Shown here piece by piece: positions 6,180 to 16,336 of a DNA stretch of 16,929 nucleotides. The position numbers were made by a program, and so were the translations under genes. The DNA comes from Bacillota bacterium (GTDB lineage: Bacteria > Bacillota > Negativicutes > Sporomusales > Sporomusaceae), in the NCBI GenBank assembly GCA_023443285.1, contig JAEZVB010000124.1, positions 1 through 16,929 on the forward strand, given 5' to 3'. The first letter of the stretch is position 1. Each line of letters begins with the position of its first letter. The notes under the pieces were generated by a model. That model worked only from the letters and a program-made list of their open reading frames with translations. It was not told the DNA's origin and did no database searches.

Positions 6180-7421
6180 GTGAGAAAAGGCGTTGCTTTA
6201 TTGTTTCAGAATCCGGTATTTGTTTTTGCCGACTTTCGCAGAATTTATCTTGCAAAATTAGTCAGCAATATTGGGGAACGCTTCTTTTTGATAGCGGTTT
6301 CCTGGTGGGTACTGCATAGCCCGTTAGAAAATAGTAATAGCTTATTAGGTTTTATTATGGGGGCTGCAACAGTAGCCCGGATTGTATTTGGCCCGGTTAT
6401 GGGTGTTTACGCAGACCGATATAATAAAAAGAAATGTATGCTTATAGCTGTGGCTATGCCGATGCTTATTGTCTGCGGGGTAATTTTAGCTTTTCCCTGG
6501 GTAGAGCAGCATTTACTTTCTTTATGGGGGTTTCATTTTTGGATAGCTGCTTTTTTGCCGTTAATGATGGCAGCTTCAACAAGCAGTCTTCCATTAGTTG
6601 TGCACAAAGATGAGGTAGCGAAAGCGGTTGCGATGGATGGCGGAATTCTTTTTATTGGGCAGGCGGTTGGCTCGACTGCAGCCGGGGCATTTATTATGTT
6701 TGCAGGTATATTAGGAGCATTTTATGTGAATGCGGCAGCTTATGGTATAGCAGTTTTATGTTTGCTGCGTATAAAAAGCAATTTACACATAGAACAAGCC
6801 AATCCAGGAACACGGCAAACTATATGGAAAGATACCAAAGAAGGATTCCATTATTTTGCGCAAAATACCCTGGTTCTACGGTTGGTTGCCATCTTTTGCG
6901 TAGCAAATTTTTTTATGGCGCCGATTATGATTATTATTCCTATTCTTACAATAGAGGTTTTTAATGGAACTGCATTTGATATGTCGTTGTTGGAACTTAG
7001 CTTGGCATTAGGGGCAATTATTATGAGTGGAATATTAGGAAGCTGGCAAAGGGAATCTTCTTTGCGACGGATATTACCCTGGAATATGTTTATCAGCGGC
7101 GGCATTTTTCTGGGGATTTCCCAGAGCAAAGATTTTTATATTATGTGTATCGCACTGTTTTTACTAGGAGCTGGTATCAGTGTGACCAACGCGGTAGTTA
7201 TGGCTAAAATGCAAAAAATCATTCCAGATGAAATTAAGGGCAGAATTTTTTCTTTAGGCATGATGGGGGCCACGCTCGTTACACCGTTGGCTTTAGCGTT
7301 GACGGGGGTTTTGAGTGATGTTCTTGGTATTATGAAGGTTATATTTATAAATGGAATTGCATTTTTAATTTTAGGGATAATTGCTTATTCCTTTTTTAAA
7401 CAAGAGATAAAGCAGACTTAG
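6180..7421 (+). CDS. MFS efflux transporter (EntS/MFS_3-like), probable peptide exporter
   Basis: This protein of 413 residues has about 12 hydrophobic segments. It carries the MFS motif A loop between helices 2 and 3, GVYADRYNKKK (about residues 75-85), and an IPDEIKGRIFSLG stretch typical of the MFS_3 / drug:H+ antiporter-3 group, which includes the enterobactin exporter EntS and macrolide pumps. It acts in the inner membrane, moving small molecules out by proton antiport. The GTG start follows AAGGAG (6165-6170) with nine bases of spacing. It lies 84 bp before the synthetase on the same strand with no terminator between, so it probably exports or gives resistance to the synthetase product. 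The substrate is inferred from position only. Confidence 0.85.
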   Translation: MRKGVALLFQNPVFVFADFRRIYLAKLVSNIGERFFLIAVSWWVLHSPLENSNSLLGFIMGAATVARIVFGPVMGVYADRYNKKKCMLIAVAMPMLIVCGVILAFPWVEQHLLSLWGFHFWIAAFLPLMMAASTSSLPLVVHKDEVAKAVAMDGGILFIGQAVGSTAAGAFIMFAGILGAFYVNAAAYGIAVLCLLRIKSNLHIEQANPGTRQTIWKDTKEGFHYFAQNTLVLRLVAIFCVANFFMAPIMIIIPILTIEVFNGTAFDMSLLELSLALGAIIMSGILGSWQRESSLRRILPWNMFISGGIFLGISQSKDFYIMCIALFLLGAGISVTNAVVMAKMQKIIPDEIKGRIFSLGMMGATLVTPLALALTGVLSDVLGIMKVIFINGIAFLILGIIAYSFFKQEIKQT

Positions 7422-7505
7422 TTGTTCTAAACTTTTGCATGGAGAAACGAGAAAAGATAAGCAGGTTAGTCATCAGATAATTTACAGAGAGCAGAGGTGT
7501 AGACA

Positions 7506-10500
7506 ATGTATAAAGAAGATACTCTATATCCTGTGAATAAAGCACAAAAAGCTATGGTATTAGAAAGAAAACTGCTTTCAGATTCGTTAGTGTATAATTT
7601 GTGGGGGTTATTCAAATTACATAGTGAAGCTCCAATTGATATAGAAAAATTCTGGCAAGCTTATCAGGCTGTGATTGAAAGACAGCCTGAAACGCGAGCC
7701 TTTTTTGTAGAGCAGGAAGGAGAAATTTATCAAAAAATAGCTGCTGAAGTGACTTATGATACTCCTTTTTATAAGGTCGATTCCCAGGAAGAATTATATG
7801 CCTTGAAAGCAAAACTGAATACGCCGTTTGATGTAAGCAAAGCACCGCTCTTTAAAGTTGCATTAATTGAATGGGGAGAAGATTTGTATTTTTTCTATTG
7901 TGTCTATCACTCGATCACGGATACCATCGGAGTTATTGAATGGTTTCAAGAAACGTTGGATTTTTATTCGGGAAAAGCGTTAAAACCATTAGAGGTTACG
8001 GCAATTGATTTTGCCGAGGAAGAAGCCTTGCGCCATAAATCCGGTTTATTAGAAGAACAGGAAAAGTTCTGGCTTAACGAATATCAAGACGGTGTACCGG
8101 CACTAGATATGGCGACAGATATGCCTCGCCCTGCCATCTTGCAGCATGAGGGCCGCCGGATGGTTTTTGATGTGGATGAAACTATGGCAAGTGGAATCAA
8201 GCAGGTTGCCAAAAAAAATAAAGCAACGCCTTTTTCTGTGATGCTAGCAGCCTATAGTGTGCTAATGTCCAGATATACTGGTAAAGAGGATATGGTTATT
8301 GGCGTACCGTTTGCAGGACGTATGCAGCGAAAATATGCAAAAACAATTGGCATGTTTGTCAATAATCTGCCCTGGCGCATGAAGCCCGCGGCAGATAAAA
8401 CGCTTGACGATTTCATCAAGGAAATTGATGACAAGAAAGCCCTGATGAATGAAAATCAAGAATATCCCCTGGCAAAACTAGTGGAAAAGTTAGGGATACC
8501 AACCGACACATCCCATAATAGCTTATTTGATGTGGCATTTAATTTTATTCCGGCAATTGGTGGGGTGCAGAGTGACGCGTTAGCCATGGAATTTGTTCGT
8601 GATGATGTTGATCCGGCAGTTTCCGACATTGCTTTCCGGGTAAATAAAATGCCTAAGTCCTATTATATTGAGCTAACATATAGTAAAGCCTTATTTGAAA
8701 AAGCGACAATGGAACAGTTTGCGCGCCACTATCTGGCTGTTTTAAACGAAATTATCGCTGATTCGTCGGTAACGGTAGCTAACGTTCGAGTTTTGGATGA
8801 AATGGACAGCAAGCTGCTCCACACGTTTAATGATACCCGGGAAGCATATAATGAACAGTTGACAATTTTAGATTTATTCAAAAAAAATGTAGACAAATAT
8901 CCAGATAAAATTGCCGTAAGAAGCAAAAATACCAGTTTAACATATTCAGAGATGGATAGCCGGACAAACCGGATTGCGCATGCACTAAAGAAAAGAGGCA
9001 TTGGCCGAGAAGATGTTGTTGCCTTTATGTTGCCGCGTACGGAAAATTTGCTCTGTGCATTATATGGTATATTGAAGTCTGGTGCGGCTTTTCTGCCGAT
9101 TGATCCGGAATATCCGCCAGAGCGGATTGCCCATGTGTTAACAGACAGCCATGCGAAATATATTGTGATAGCTGATGCCGACAAAGAAAAAATCACCAGT
9201 GGCAATTATATCGATATTGCCGAGTTATTGGCAGAAGAGAATCATAGTGATGTAGATAGCAAGATCTGTCCAGAAGATTTGTGTTATATGATTTATACAT
9301 CAGGTTCAACGGGAACCCCCAAAGGCGTTATGATCGAGCATAAAAACGCAGCTAATTTTAGTCAGCCGTTATCTAGGCAACTATTAACCAAATCCATTGT
9401 TGATTTTGGACATACTGCGGTCGCGATTGGAACCATTGCCTTTGATATCGCGCTGAGCGAAATTTTCCCGGCGCTTTCTAATGGTTTGACTTTAGTCTTG
9501 GCAGATGAAGAGGAGATGCGCAGTCCCATTGCCCTCGGAAACTTGATGCTTGCGGAAAACGTGGATGTGCTACAAATTACGCCGTCCAGATTGCTCGCAT
9601 TTTTAGAAGACAACACCTTTAGAAAAGCGTTAGGAAAGCTGACAGTATTGTTATCGGCGGCAGAAGTATTTACGCCGAAATTACTGGCGAAGTTAAGAAG
9701 TTTAACAACCGCCAAAATACTGAACGGTTATGGACCGAGTGAATGTTGCATCGGGGCAAGTTTTGATGAGATTACCGGCGATGTGGTGACAATTGGTCGA
9801 CCAATTAGCAATGTGGAAATTCATATATTAGATGCCTATGATAATGAAGTACCGATTGGAGTATATGGAGAATTATGTATTGCCGGCGTCGGCGTAGGCC
9901 GCGGCTATTATAACCGTCCAGAACTAACTGCAGAGAAATTTGTCATGTGGCAAGGAAAAAGAATTTATAAGACCGGTGACTTTGCGGCCTGGCGGCAGGA
10001 GGGCAGATTATCCTTCAAGGGTCGGGTAGATGAGCTGGTAAAGTTGAATGGTCTCAGGATTGAACTGGGAGAAATCGAAAATGCTATACAAACCTTTTGT
10101 GGAATCAAACGTGCGGTTGTTCTGGTACAAAATATTGCAGATAATGAATATCTTTGTGCGTATTATCAGGGAGAAGCGGAAGTTGCTGTAGACAAATTAA
10201 AAGCTCATTTAGCAAAAAGTTTGGTACGGTATATGATACCGGCGGTATTTATAAAGGTTGAAACCTTTGTGGTCACTCCGAACGGCAAGATCGATAAAGA
10301 GGCATTGCCCAAACCAGACATTGCAATTTTACATACAACATATGTAGCGCCAAAGACCACGGAAGAAGAGTTGCTTTGCAATATAATGCAGGAGGCATTG
10401 GCTGTACAACGAGTCGGTATGAATGATGACTTCTTTGCGCTGGGAGGTACATCACTTAAGGTTATTCAACTGCAATTGAAAATTTATCAGCAAATGCAAA

Positions 10501-13500
10501 GGCAGCTAAAAATCAGTGACTTATTTGTGTATACCACGCCGCGGCTGTTGCTGGGACTATTAGCAAAAAATGATGAAACAGGAATGCTGCCGGTTGCACC
10601 AGAAAGCTATCCGACAACACCGGCACAGCGGCAGATGTATATTTTAAGATATAGCGAAACCAGTGCAACAAACTATAATATTCCGATGACCTACCGTGTT
10701 TTAGGAAAATTATCGCGTGAAAAATTTGAGCAAGCTTTTGCGAAGCTTGTGGCAAGACATAGTGGACTGCGCACCTATTTTTTTGAAAAGGAAGGAACTG
10801 TCTGGCAAGGTATTATTGACAAAATCCAATATACGATTGTTCAGCAACAGGCCAAAACCGAAGAACAGGCCAGGAAAATTATTGCGTCCTGGATACAGTC
10901 GTTTGATTTAAGCAAGCCAGGTATTTTCAGGCTGGGTTTGATAGAAATCAACCCGGAAGACACAATCGTATTTTTAGATACCCATCATAGTATCATTGAT
11001 GGCTTATCTGTAGCTATACTGATGAAAGAATTAATGCAGCTTTATCATGGGGAAGAGTTGGAAGTAAAGCGGGTGGATTATAAAGATTTTGCCGTGTGGC
11101 AAAATGACAGAATTGCAGCGGGATTATTCGAGAAACAAGATGCGTATTGGCTGGAAGTTTATAAAGATGAGCTCCCGGTACTTGAACTGGAAACTGATGA
11201 GCCAAGACCCCAGGTGCGCAGTGATGCAGGCCGAGATATTTTCTTTGAAATTGATCAGAATTTGACGCGGGATTTAAAACAAGTAGCCCAAAAAGAGAAG
11301 ACAACGTTATTTACCGTGCTTTTTGCGGCTTATGCGGCATGTATTGCCCGCTATGCCAGACAGGAGGATCTTGTTATCGGCGTGCCATTTTCCGGGCGGG
11401 TGCATCCTGATACCGAAAACATGGTCGGTATGTTTGTCAGTATTCAGGCTATTCGCGTTAAACCATCAGGTGAGAAAACCTTTGCTGAATATCTGCGCGA
11501 AGTAAAGGGAATTATGCAAAGCGCGCAGGAAAATCAGGATTATCCTATTGAAAGGCTTGTCAGAAAACTTGGGATAAAGCCAGACGCGGCCCACAGTCCG
11601 CTTTTTGATATTGTATTTAATTTTCTGCCGGCAACTGAGGAAATCCAGTATGATGATATTTCGCTGCAAAGTTTTATAACAGACTATAACCAAAGCAAAT
11701 TTGATATGGCACTGACAGTCTTTGAACAGGCAGAAACACTATGCCTGGATATGAATTATTGCAATGTTTTATTTAAAGCAGAAACGATCGAGCGGCTGTT
11801 AACCAACTTCAAGAGCTATTTAGCGGCAATCCGCCAGCCGGAAGAACAGCTCAAAAATATTGACTATATTACCATGGCAGAAAAAGAAATCTTATTGAAA
11901 GATTTTCAAAACGTAGATGGCACCATTCCTCAGGATAAGACGTATATCGAACTGTTTGAAGAACAGGCAGCAAGAACGCCAGAAAATATTGCTGTGGTTG
12001 ATAAAAACGTATCATTAACCTATCGGGAATTGAACGAAAAAGCCGATGTACTTGCCGGGGAACTTATTAAAGAAGGAGTACAAACAGAAAGCATTGTGGC
12101 AGTTATGCTGCCGCGCACGGTTGAATATATGATTGCCGTATTGGCGATTATGAAAGCCGGAGGTGCGTATCTACCAATTGACGCGGAGTATCCGCCGGCA
12201 AGGATAGAATATATGCTAACAGACAGCGGGGCGCTGGTCCTAATCAGCCACGCAGAATACAGAGAAAAAGCTGCCAGCTTTGCTAATAAATTTATCGCTT
12301 TAGAATCCTTTGACTTTACAAGTGGCGCTCAACAAAAGGTAAACCATCAGCCACACGATCTAGCATATGTAATTTACACGTCAGGTTCTACGGGAAAACC
12401 CAAAGGAGTTATGCTGGAACAGCATAACTTGCTGAATGTTGCTTTATGGGCGAAGAAACGTTATGGCATGAATGAAAAAGATGCGCAATCCGCTTATTTT
12501 AGTTTTAGCTTTGACGGTTCGGTGCGGGAACTGTTCCCGGCGCTCATCAGTGGCGCCAGTGTTCACATTCTGGCCGAAGAACTACGGCTATCTCCCGAAA
12601 AAATCAAAGAATATATCGAAAATCATGCGGTTACGCTGAGTATCTTCCCAACACAGTTTGCAGAAATGTTCATGCAAATCAGCCAAAATATTAAGTCATT
12701 AAGAGCAATGGCCATCGGCGGGGAGAAATTAAAGCATTACGAACCTGTACCCTATGAAATCGTCAACGAATATGGACCGACGGAAAATACGGTTGCCTCT
12801 ACCTTCTTTAGCGTAGATAAATTATATAAGAATATCCCGATTGGGAAACCGGTGGCCAATGTCGGCTGTTATGTTGTGGATCAGCATTTAAAACTGCAGC
12901 CAATTGGCGCGGCAGGAGAATTATGTGTCAGTGGCAACCAGGTAGCCAGAGGCTACAGGAACCGTCCTGAACTCACAGCCGAAAAATTCATCGACAATCC
13001 ATATACAACCTGTGAAGAAAATAAAAAGATGTACCGTACAGGTGACTTAGTACGCTGGAATGAAAACGGTGAACTGGAATACATCGGCAGAATCGATGAC
13101 CAGGTAAAACTGCGCGGGTTTAGAATTGAACTGGGTGAAATCGAAAGCAAACTAGCAGCATATCCCGGTATTACATCAACCGTTGCCGAAGTAAAAGAAA
13201 TCAATGATACGCGGCACTTGTGCGCTTATTTTACAGCCAATAAGGCAATTGATACAGAGAACCTACAAAGATACTTAGCAGAAACGCTCACTGACTACAT
13301 GGTGCCATCCGCGTATCTGCAGCTTGACAAACTGCCGCTAACTCCAAACGGGAAAATCGATCGCAAGGCATTGCCGCTCATTCAGTTGCCGGCTAAGGAA
13401 ACCTATGCAGCGCCCAGAAATGAAACTGAAACAGTATTGGCGCAGACAATGGCCAAGCTATTGCAGGTGGAAAGAGTAGGGCTTGATGACAGTTTCTTCT

Positions 13501-16256
13501 CGCTTGGTGGTGACTCCATCAAAGCAATTCGCGTAGCATCATTACTGCGCCAACAGGGAATGAAAGTAACGGTAGCTGATATTATGCAAGGAAAAACCAT
13601 ACGGGTAATTGCTGCCAAAGTAAGCAATATTGACAGTTTAGTTGCTGATAATAAACCAATAAGCGGTGAAGTTCCACTAACATTTATTCAACAATATTTC
13701 TTTGCGCAAAACTTACCGGTTGAAAATCATTTCAATCAATCGATCGTACTTACAAGTAACGAGCCAATCAGCTGTTATGGAGTGCAAAAAGCATTGCAAG
13801 CGTTAACCGAGCACCACGATATATTAAGAGCAGTATATAGAGAAAAGAAACAAGTAATCAGACCAATAGTAGCAGGAGAGAAATATTATGAACTGCTGGA
13901 ACTAAGCTATCAGGATATGGAAGATTGGGAGCAAGAAATGAACCAAGCTTGTACAGCGCTACAAGCAAGTATGGATTTAGAAAAAGGAGAAATAGTGAAA
14001 GCAGCTATCATAAGAACAGGGGAAAAAGAGCTGCTGTTTATAGCAATACATCATCTGGTAGTAGACGGGGTATCCTGGAGAATTATCATTGAAGACGTTA
14101 ATAAAGCCTATGAGCAAGCTATAAACAATCAAACCATCCAATTGCCGGCAAAGACAACCTCGTTTCAAGAATGGAGCCGGGAAATTATAAAATATAGCCA
14201 AAGTGAAAAACTGCAAAAAGAAACTGCATATTGGCAAGCCGTAGATTGCCAAGCTGCAGCCGGACGGTTAAAAGAAAATCTGGAAGAATTAATAAAAGAA
14301 GCTAAGTTGGAGCCAATAAGACTAACTGGTATCAATACTATTACGATGCAGCTCTCAGACAAACAGACGCAGCAATTACTGCTGAAAACAGCTAAGGCCT
14401 ATAATACTGCAATCAATGATTTATTGCTATGTGCTGTAAGCCGAGGCATAAATCAGCTGACAGGTCAGAAACAAATCAGCATCAATGTAGAAGGACACGG
14501 ACGCGAAACAGTAAATGACAAGCTGGATATAGGCCGAACAGTTGGCTGGTTTACAAGTCTGTATCCTGTAATAATACAAGATATTGGCAGTGACGTAGCG
14601 TCAGATATAAAAAATGTCAAAAAAACACTGGAAATGATTCCAGAGCATGGAATTGGCTATGGGATCAGGCCGGAAAAGGTGTGGGTAACAGACAGAAAAC
14701 AAAAACAGGCTGACATAACATTTAATTACATGGGAGACCTAAGCGAAAACTTAACAAATAGGCAGGTATTTGTTTTAGAAAATAAAATACAATGTGGCAA
14801 AGATGTGGATGAACGTAATCATTTTGGTACAGATATTTCGATCAATGCAGTAATAGCCCAAAAACAAATGACAATTACAGTAAGGTATGAACAGGCTGAA
14901 TATCCAAAAGAAATTATAAAGCAATTAACCGCCAATATCATCAAGCAACTGCAAGCAATAATTACGCATTGCGTTTGTTGCCAAGAATCAATGCATATAG
15001 AACAAGAAAGTAAGGCAGAAGAGCTTACGTATAATCAATCTACTATTGCCGATGTATATCCAATGACCAGTGTGCAAAAAAGCATGGTGTATTTAGCGAA
15101 AAATAGTGCAGAGGCGCATTATCATGAACAAATGCTGTATAAAATAACCAGTCCTGTAGATGCACAGCAATTGAAAGAACGGCTGAGAAAAGTAACGGCA
15201 GCGCATGAAGTGCTTAGAACCTGGTTTGATTTTTCCGAGGAAAGCCTAGCTATGCAGGTTGTAAACAAAGCTGATATAATTGATTTCTTTTATCAAGATA
15301 TCAGCAACTTTAGTGAAAAAGCGCAGCAAAGCTATGTAGAAACATTGCAGTCATTAGATAGAATGCAGGGTTTTGATTTTGCTAAGGCACCATTATTTAG
15401 AGTGAAATTATTACAGTTGAATGAAGCCAGCCAGCTGCTGCTGATCTGCTTTTCCCATGCAATACTGGATGCTTGGAGTATGAGTATATTAATGAGTCAG
15501 CTATTGAGTAAAGAGGAAAAAATAGAACGGTCACCGTCAAATCATCAATATACGGAATGGTTAATGCAGCAGGACAAAGAACAGGCGAGGGAGTTTTGGC
15601 GAAGATATCTGGGAGGAACAAAGCAGGCGACAAGCATACCAAGGACAGCCAGTGGAGTTAGTCAGCAATGTACAGAAAAAATTGTGATAGATGAAGTAGA
15701 ACTCCGCCGAATCAATACTTATTGCCAAAATCAGGATATAACCTTAAGCACCTATGTACAGGCCGCATGGGGAAGCAGCCTAATGGAGCTGAATGGGACA
15801 GACGATGTAACCTTTGGTTATACCATGTCGGGGAGATCGGAAGAAGTAGCAGACATCGAAAAAATGGCAGGAAATTTTATCAATACGATACCAATTAGAA
15901 TAAGAAGATGCGAGGATAGTGGCAACAATCTAGTACAGCAACTGCAGGAAGATAATATCCAAATACAAAAATATGCGTATTTATCATTAGGAGAAATACA
16001 GCAGGCGGCCAGGCTAAGGCATTCGGCCTTTGACCACTTTATAACCTTTCAAAATATGCCGTTAATTGAAAGTAACCTTGGTATAAGTGCGATGGGTGGT
16101 CACAATAGAAGTATACATCACTTAAATGTTATAGTGGCACCAGGTACTGAGCTTATCATAGCAATAGTATATGATAGTGGTTATCACAATGATGGACAAA
16201 TACAAAATATAGCAGAGACTTTTAGACAAAATATAACAAAGCTTATAAATTGTTGA
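7506..16256 (+). CDS. Nonribosomal peptide synthetase, C-A-PCP-C-A-PCP-E-C
   Basis: This 2916-residue protein makes a peptide by thiotemplate assembly. C1 is about 8-440, with active-site variant YHSITDT (134-140). A1 is about 452-945, with YTSGSTG at 597, NGYGPSE at 740 and NGKID at 926. PCP1 has Ser983 in LGGTSL. C2 is about 1030-1460, with standard HHSIIDG (1160-1166). A2 is about 1479-1965, with YTSGSTG at 1624, NEYGPTE at 1754 and NGKID at 1948. PCP2 has Ser2004 in LGGDSI. The E domain is about 2050-2495, with HHLVVDGVSW from 2182, EGHGRE at 2329, VGWFT at 2346 and FNYMGD at 2406. C3 is about 2515-2916, with SHAILDA (2650-2656). So residue 2 should be epimerised to D. Binding-pocket codes read by hand are D-I-S-I-L-A-G-I-G-K (A1) and D-G-R-I-A-G-E-V-A-K (A2). 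A2 is nearest to the Tyr code I remember, and A1 matches none. The protein ends in a C domain with no A or PCP and no thioesterase; a free carrier follows 80 bp later. AGAGGTG (7493-7499) fixes the ATG. Confidence 0.95.
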   Translation: MYKEDTLYPVNKAQKAMVLERKLLSDSLVYNLWGLFKLHSEAPIDIEKFWQAYQAVIERQPETRAFFVEQEGEIYQKIAAEVTYDTPFYKVDSQEELYALKAKLNTPFDVSKAPLFKVALIEWGEDLYFFYCVYHSITDTIGVIEWFQETLDFYSGKALKPLEVTAIDFAEEEALRHKSGLLEEQEKFWLNEYQDGVPALDMATDMPRPAILQHEGRRMVFDVDETMASGIKQVAKKNKATPFSVMLAAYSVLMSRYTGKEDMVIGVPFAGRMQRKYAKTIGMFVNNLPWRMKPAADKTLDDFIKEIDDKKALMNENQEYPLAKLVEKLGIPTDTSHNSLFDVAFNFIPAIGGVQSDALAMEFVRDDVDPAVSDIAFRVNKMPKSYYIELTYSKALFEKATMEQFARHYLAVLNEIIADSSVTVANVRVLDEMDSKLLHTFNDTREAYNEQLTILDLFKKNVDKYPDKIAVRSKNTSLTYSEMDSRTNRIAHALKKRGIGREDVVAFMLPRTENLLCALYGILKSGAAFLPIDPEYPPERIAHVLTDSHAKYIVIADADKEKITSGNYIDIAELLAEENHSDVDSKICPEDLCYMIYTSGSTGTPKGVMIEHKNAANFSQPLSRQLLTKSIVDFGHTAVAIGTIAFDIALSEIFPALSNGLTLVLADEEEMRSPIALGNLMLAENVDVLQITPSRLLAFLEDNTFRKALGKLTVLLSAAEVFTPKLLAKLRSLTTAKILNGYGPSECCIGASFDEITGDVVTIGRPISNVEIHILDAYDNEVPIGVYGELCIAGVGVGRGYYNRPELTAEKFVMWQGKRIYKTGDFAAWRQEGRLSFKGRVDELVKLNGLRIELGEIENAIQTFCGIKRAVVLVQNIADNEYLCAYYQGEAEVAVDKLKAHLAKSLVRYMIPAVFIKVETFVVTPNGKIDKEALPKPDIAILHTTYVAPKTTEEELLCNIMQEALAVQRVGMNDDFFALGGTSLKVIQLQLKIYQQMQRQLKISDLFVYTTPRLLLGLLAKNDETGMLPVAPESYPTTPAQRQMYILRYSETSATNYNIPMTYRVLGKLSREKFEQAFAKLVARHSGLRTYFFEKEGTVWQGIIDKIQYTIVQQQAKTEEQARKIIASWIQSFDLSKPGIFRLGLIEINPEDTIVFLDTHHSIIDGLSVAILMKELMQLYHGEELEVKRVDYKDFAVWQNDRIAAGLFEKQDAYWLEVYKDELPVLELETDEPRPQVRSDAGRDIFFEIDQNLTRDLKQVAQKEKTTLFTVLFAAYAACIARYARQEDLVIGVPFSGRVHPDTENMVGMFVSIQAIRVKPSGEKTFAEYLREVKGIMQSAQENQDYPIERLVRKLGIKPDAAHSPLFDIVFNFLPATEEIQYDDISLQSFITDYNQSKFDMALTVFEQAETLCLDMNYCNVLFKAETIERLLTNFKSYLAAIRQPEEQLKNIDYITMAEKEILLKDFQNVDGTIPQDKTYIELFEEQAARTPENIAVVDKNVSLTYRELNEKADVLAGELIKEGVQTESIVAVMLPRTVEYMIAVLAIMKAGGAYLPIDAEYPPARIEYMLTDSGALVLISHAEYREKAASFANKFIALESFDFTSGAQQKVNHQPHDLAYVIYTSGSTGKPKGVMLEQHNLLNVALWAKKRYGMNEKDAQSAYFSFSFDGSVRELFPALISGASVHILAEELRLSPEKIKEYIENHAVTLSIFPTQFAEMFMQISQNIKSLRAMAIGGEKLKHYEPVPYEIVNEYGPTENTVASTFFSVDKLYKNIPIGKPVANVGCYVVDQHLKLQPIGAAGELCVSGNQVARGYRNRPELTAEKFIDNPYTTCEENKKMYRTGDLVRWNENGELEYIGRIDDQVKLRGFRIELGEIESKLAAYPGITSTVAEVKEINDTRHLCAYFTANKAIDTENLQRYLAETLTDYMVPSAYLQLDKLPLTPNGKIDRKALPLIQLPAKETYAAPRNETETVLAQTMAKLLQVERVGLDDSFFSLGGDSIKAIRVASLLRQQGMKVTVADIMQGKTIRVIAAKVSNIDSLVADNKPISGEVPLTFIQQYFFAQNLPVENHFNQSIVLTSNEPISCYGVQKALQALTEHHDILRAVYREKKQVIRPIVAGEKYYELLELSYQDMEDWEQEMNQACTALQASMDLEKGEIVKAAIIRTGEKELLFIAIHHLVVDGVSWRIIIEDVNKAYEQAINNQTIQLPAKTTSFQEWSREIIKYSQSEKLQKETAYWQAVDCQAAAGRLKENLEELIKEAKLEPIRLTGINTITMQLSDKQTQQLLLKTAKAYNTAINDLLLCAVSRGINQLTGQKQISINVEGHGRETVNDKLDIGRTVGWFTSLYPVIIQDIGSDVASDIKNVKKTLEMIPEHGIGYGIRPEKVWVTDRKQKQADITFNYMGDLSENLTNRQVFVLENKIQCGKDVDERNHFGTDISINAVIAQKQMTITVRYEQAEYPKEIIKQLTANIIKQLQAIITHCVCCQESMHIEQESKAEELTYNQSTIADVYPMTSVQKSMVYLAKNSAEAHYHEQMLYKITSPVDAQQLKERLRKVTAAHEVLRTWFDFSEESLAMQVVNKADIIDFFYQDISNFSEKAQQSYVETLQSLDRMQGFDFAKAPLFRVKLLQLNEASQLLLICFSHAILDAWSMSILMSQLLSKEEKIERSPSNHQYTEWLMQQDKEQAREFWRRYLGGTKQATSIPRTASGVSQQCTEKIVIDEVELRRINTYCQNQDITLSTYVQAAWGSSLMELNGTDDVTFGYTMSGRSEEVADIEKMAGNFINTIPIRIRRCEDSGNNLVQQLQEDNIQIQKYAYLSLGEIQQAARLRHSAFDHFITFQNMPLIESNLGISAMGGHNRSIHHLNVIVAPGTELIIAIVYDSGYHNDGQIQNIAETFRQNITKLINC

Positions 16257-16262
16257 AGGAAG

Positions 16263-16290
16263 TTCAGAGGTAAACGAGAAACATTATAAA
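16263..16290 (+). promoter_or_regulatory. Possible internal promoter before the free carrier gene
   Basis: TTCAGA (16263-16268) and TATAAA (16285-16290) are spaced by 16 bp in the 80-bp gap after the synthetase stop. If real, it would let the small carrier protein be made in excess over the 2916-residue synthetase. The box matches are moderate and the region is AT-rich. Confidence 0.25.
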
Positions 16291-16336
16291 TAGACTATTC
16301 TAAAAAAACTAAAAAATAAGAAAGAGGGTTTAAGCC

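Noticed and set aside
13671..14980. E domain as an ordinary third C domain
   Set aside because: HHLVVDGVSW, EGHGRE, VGWFT and FNYMGD together are E-domain hallmarks, and the carrier before it is of the GGDSI type.
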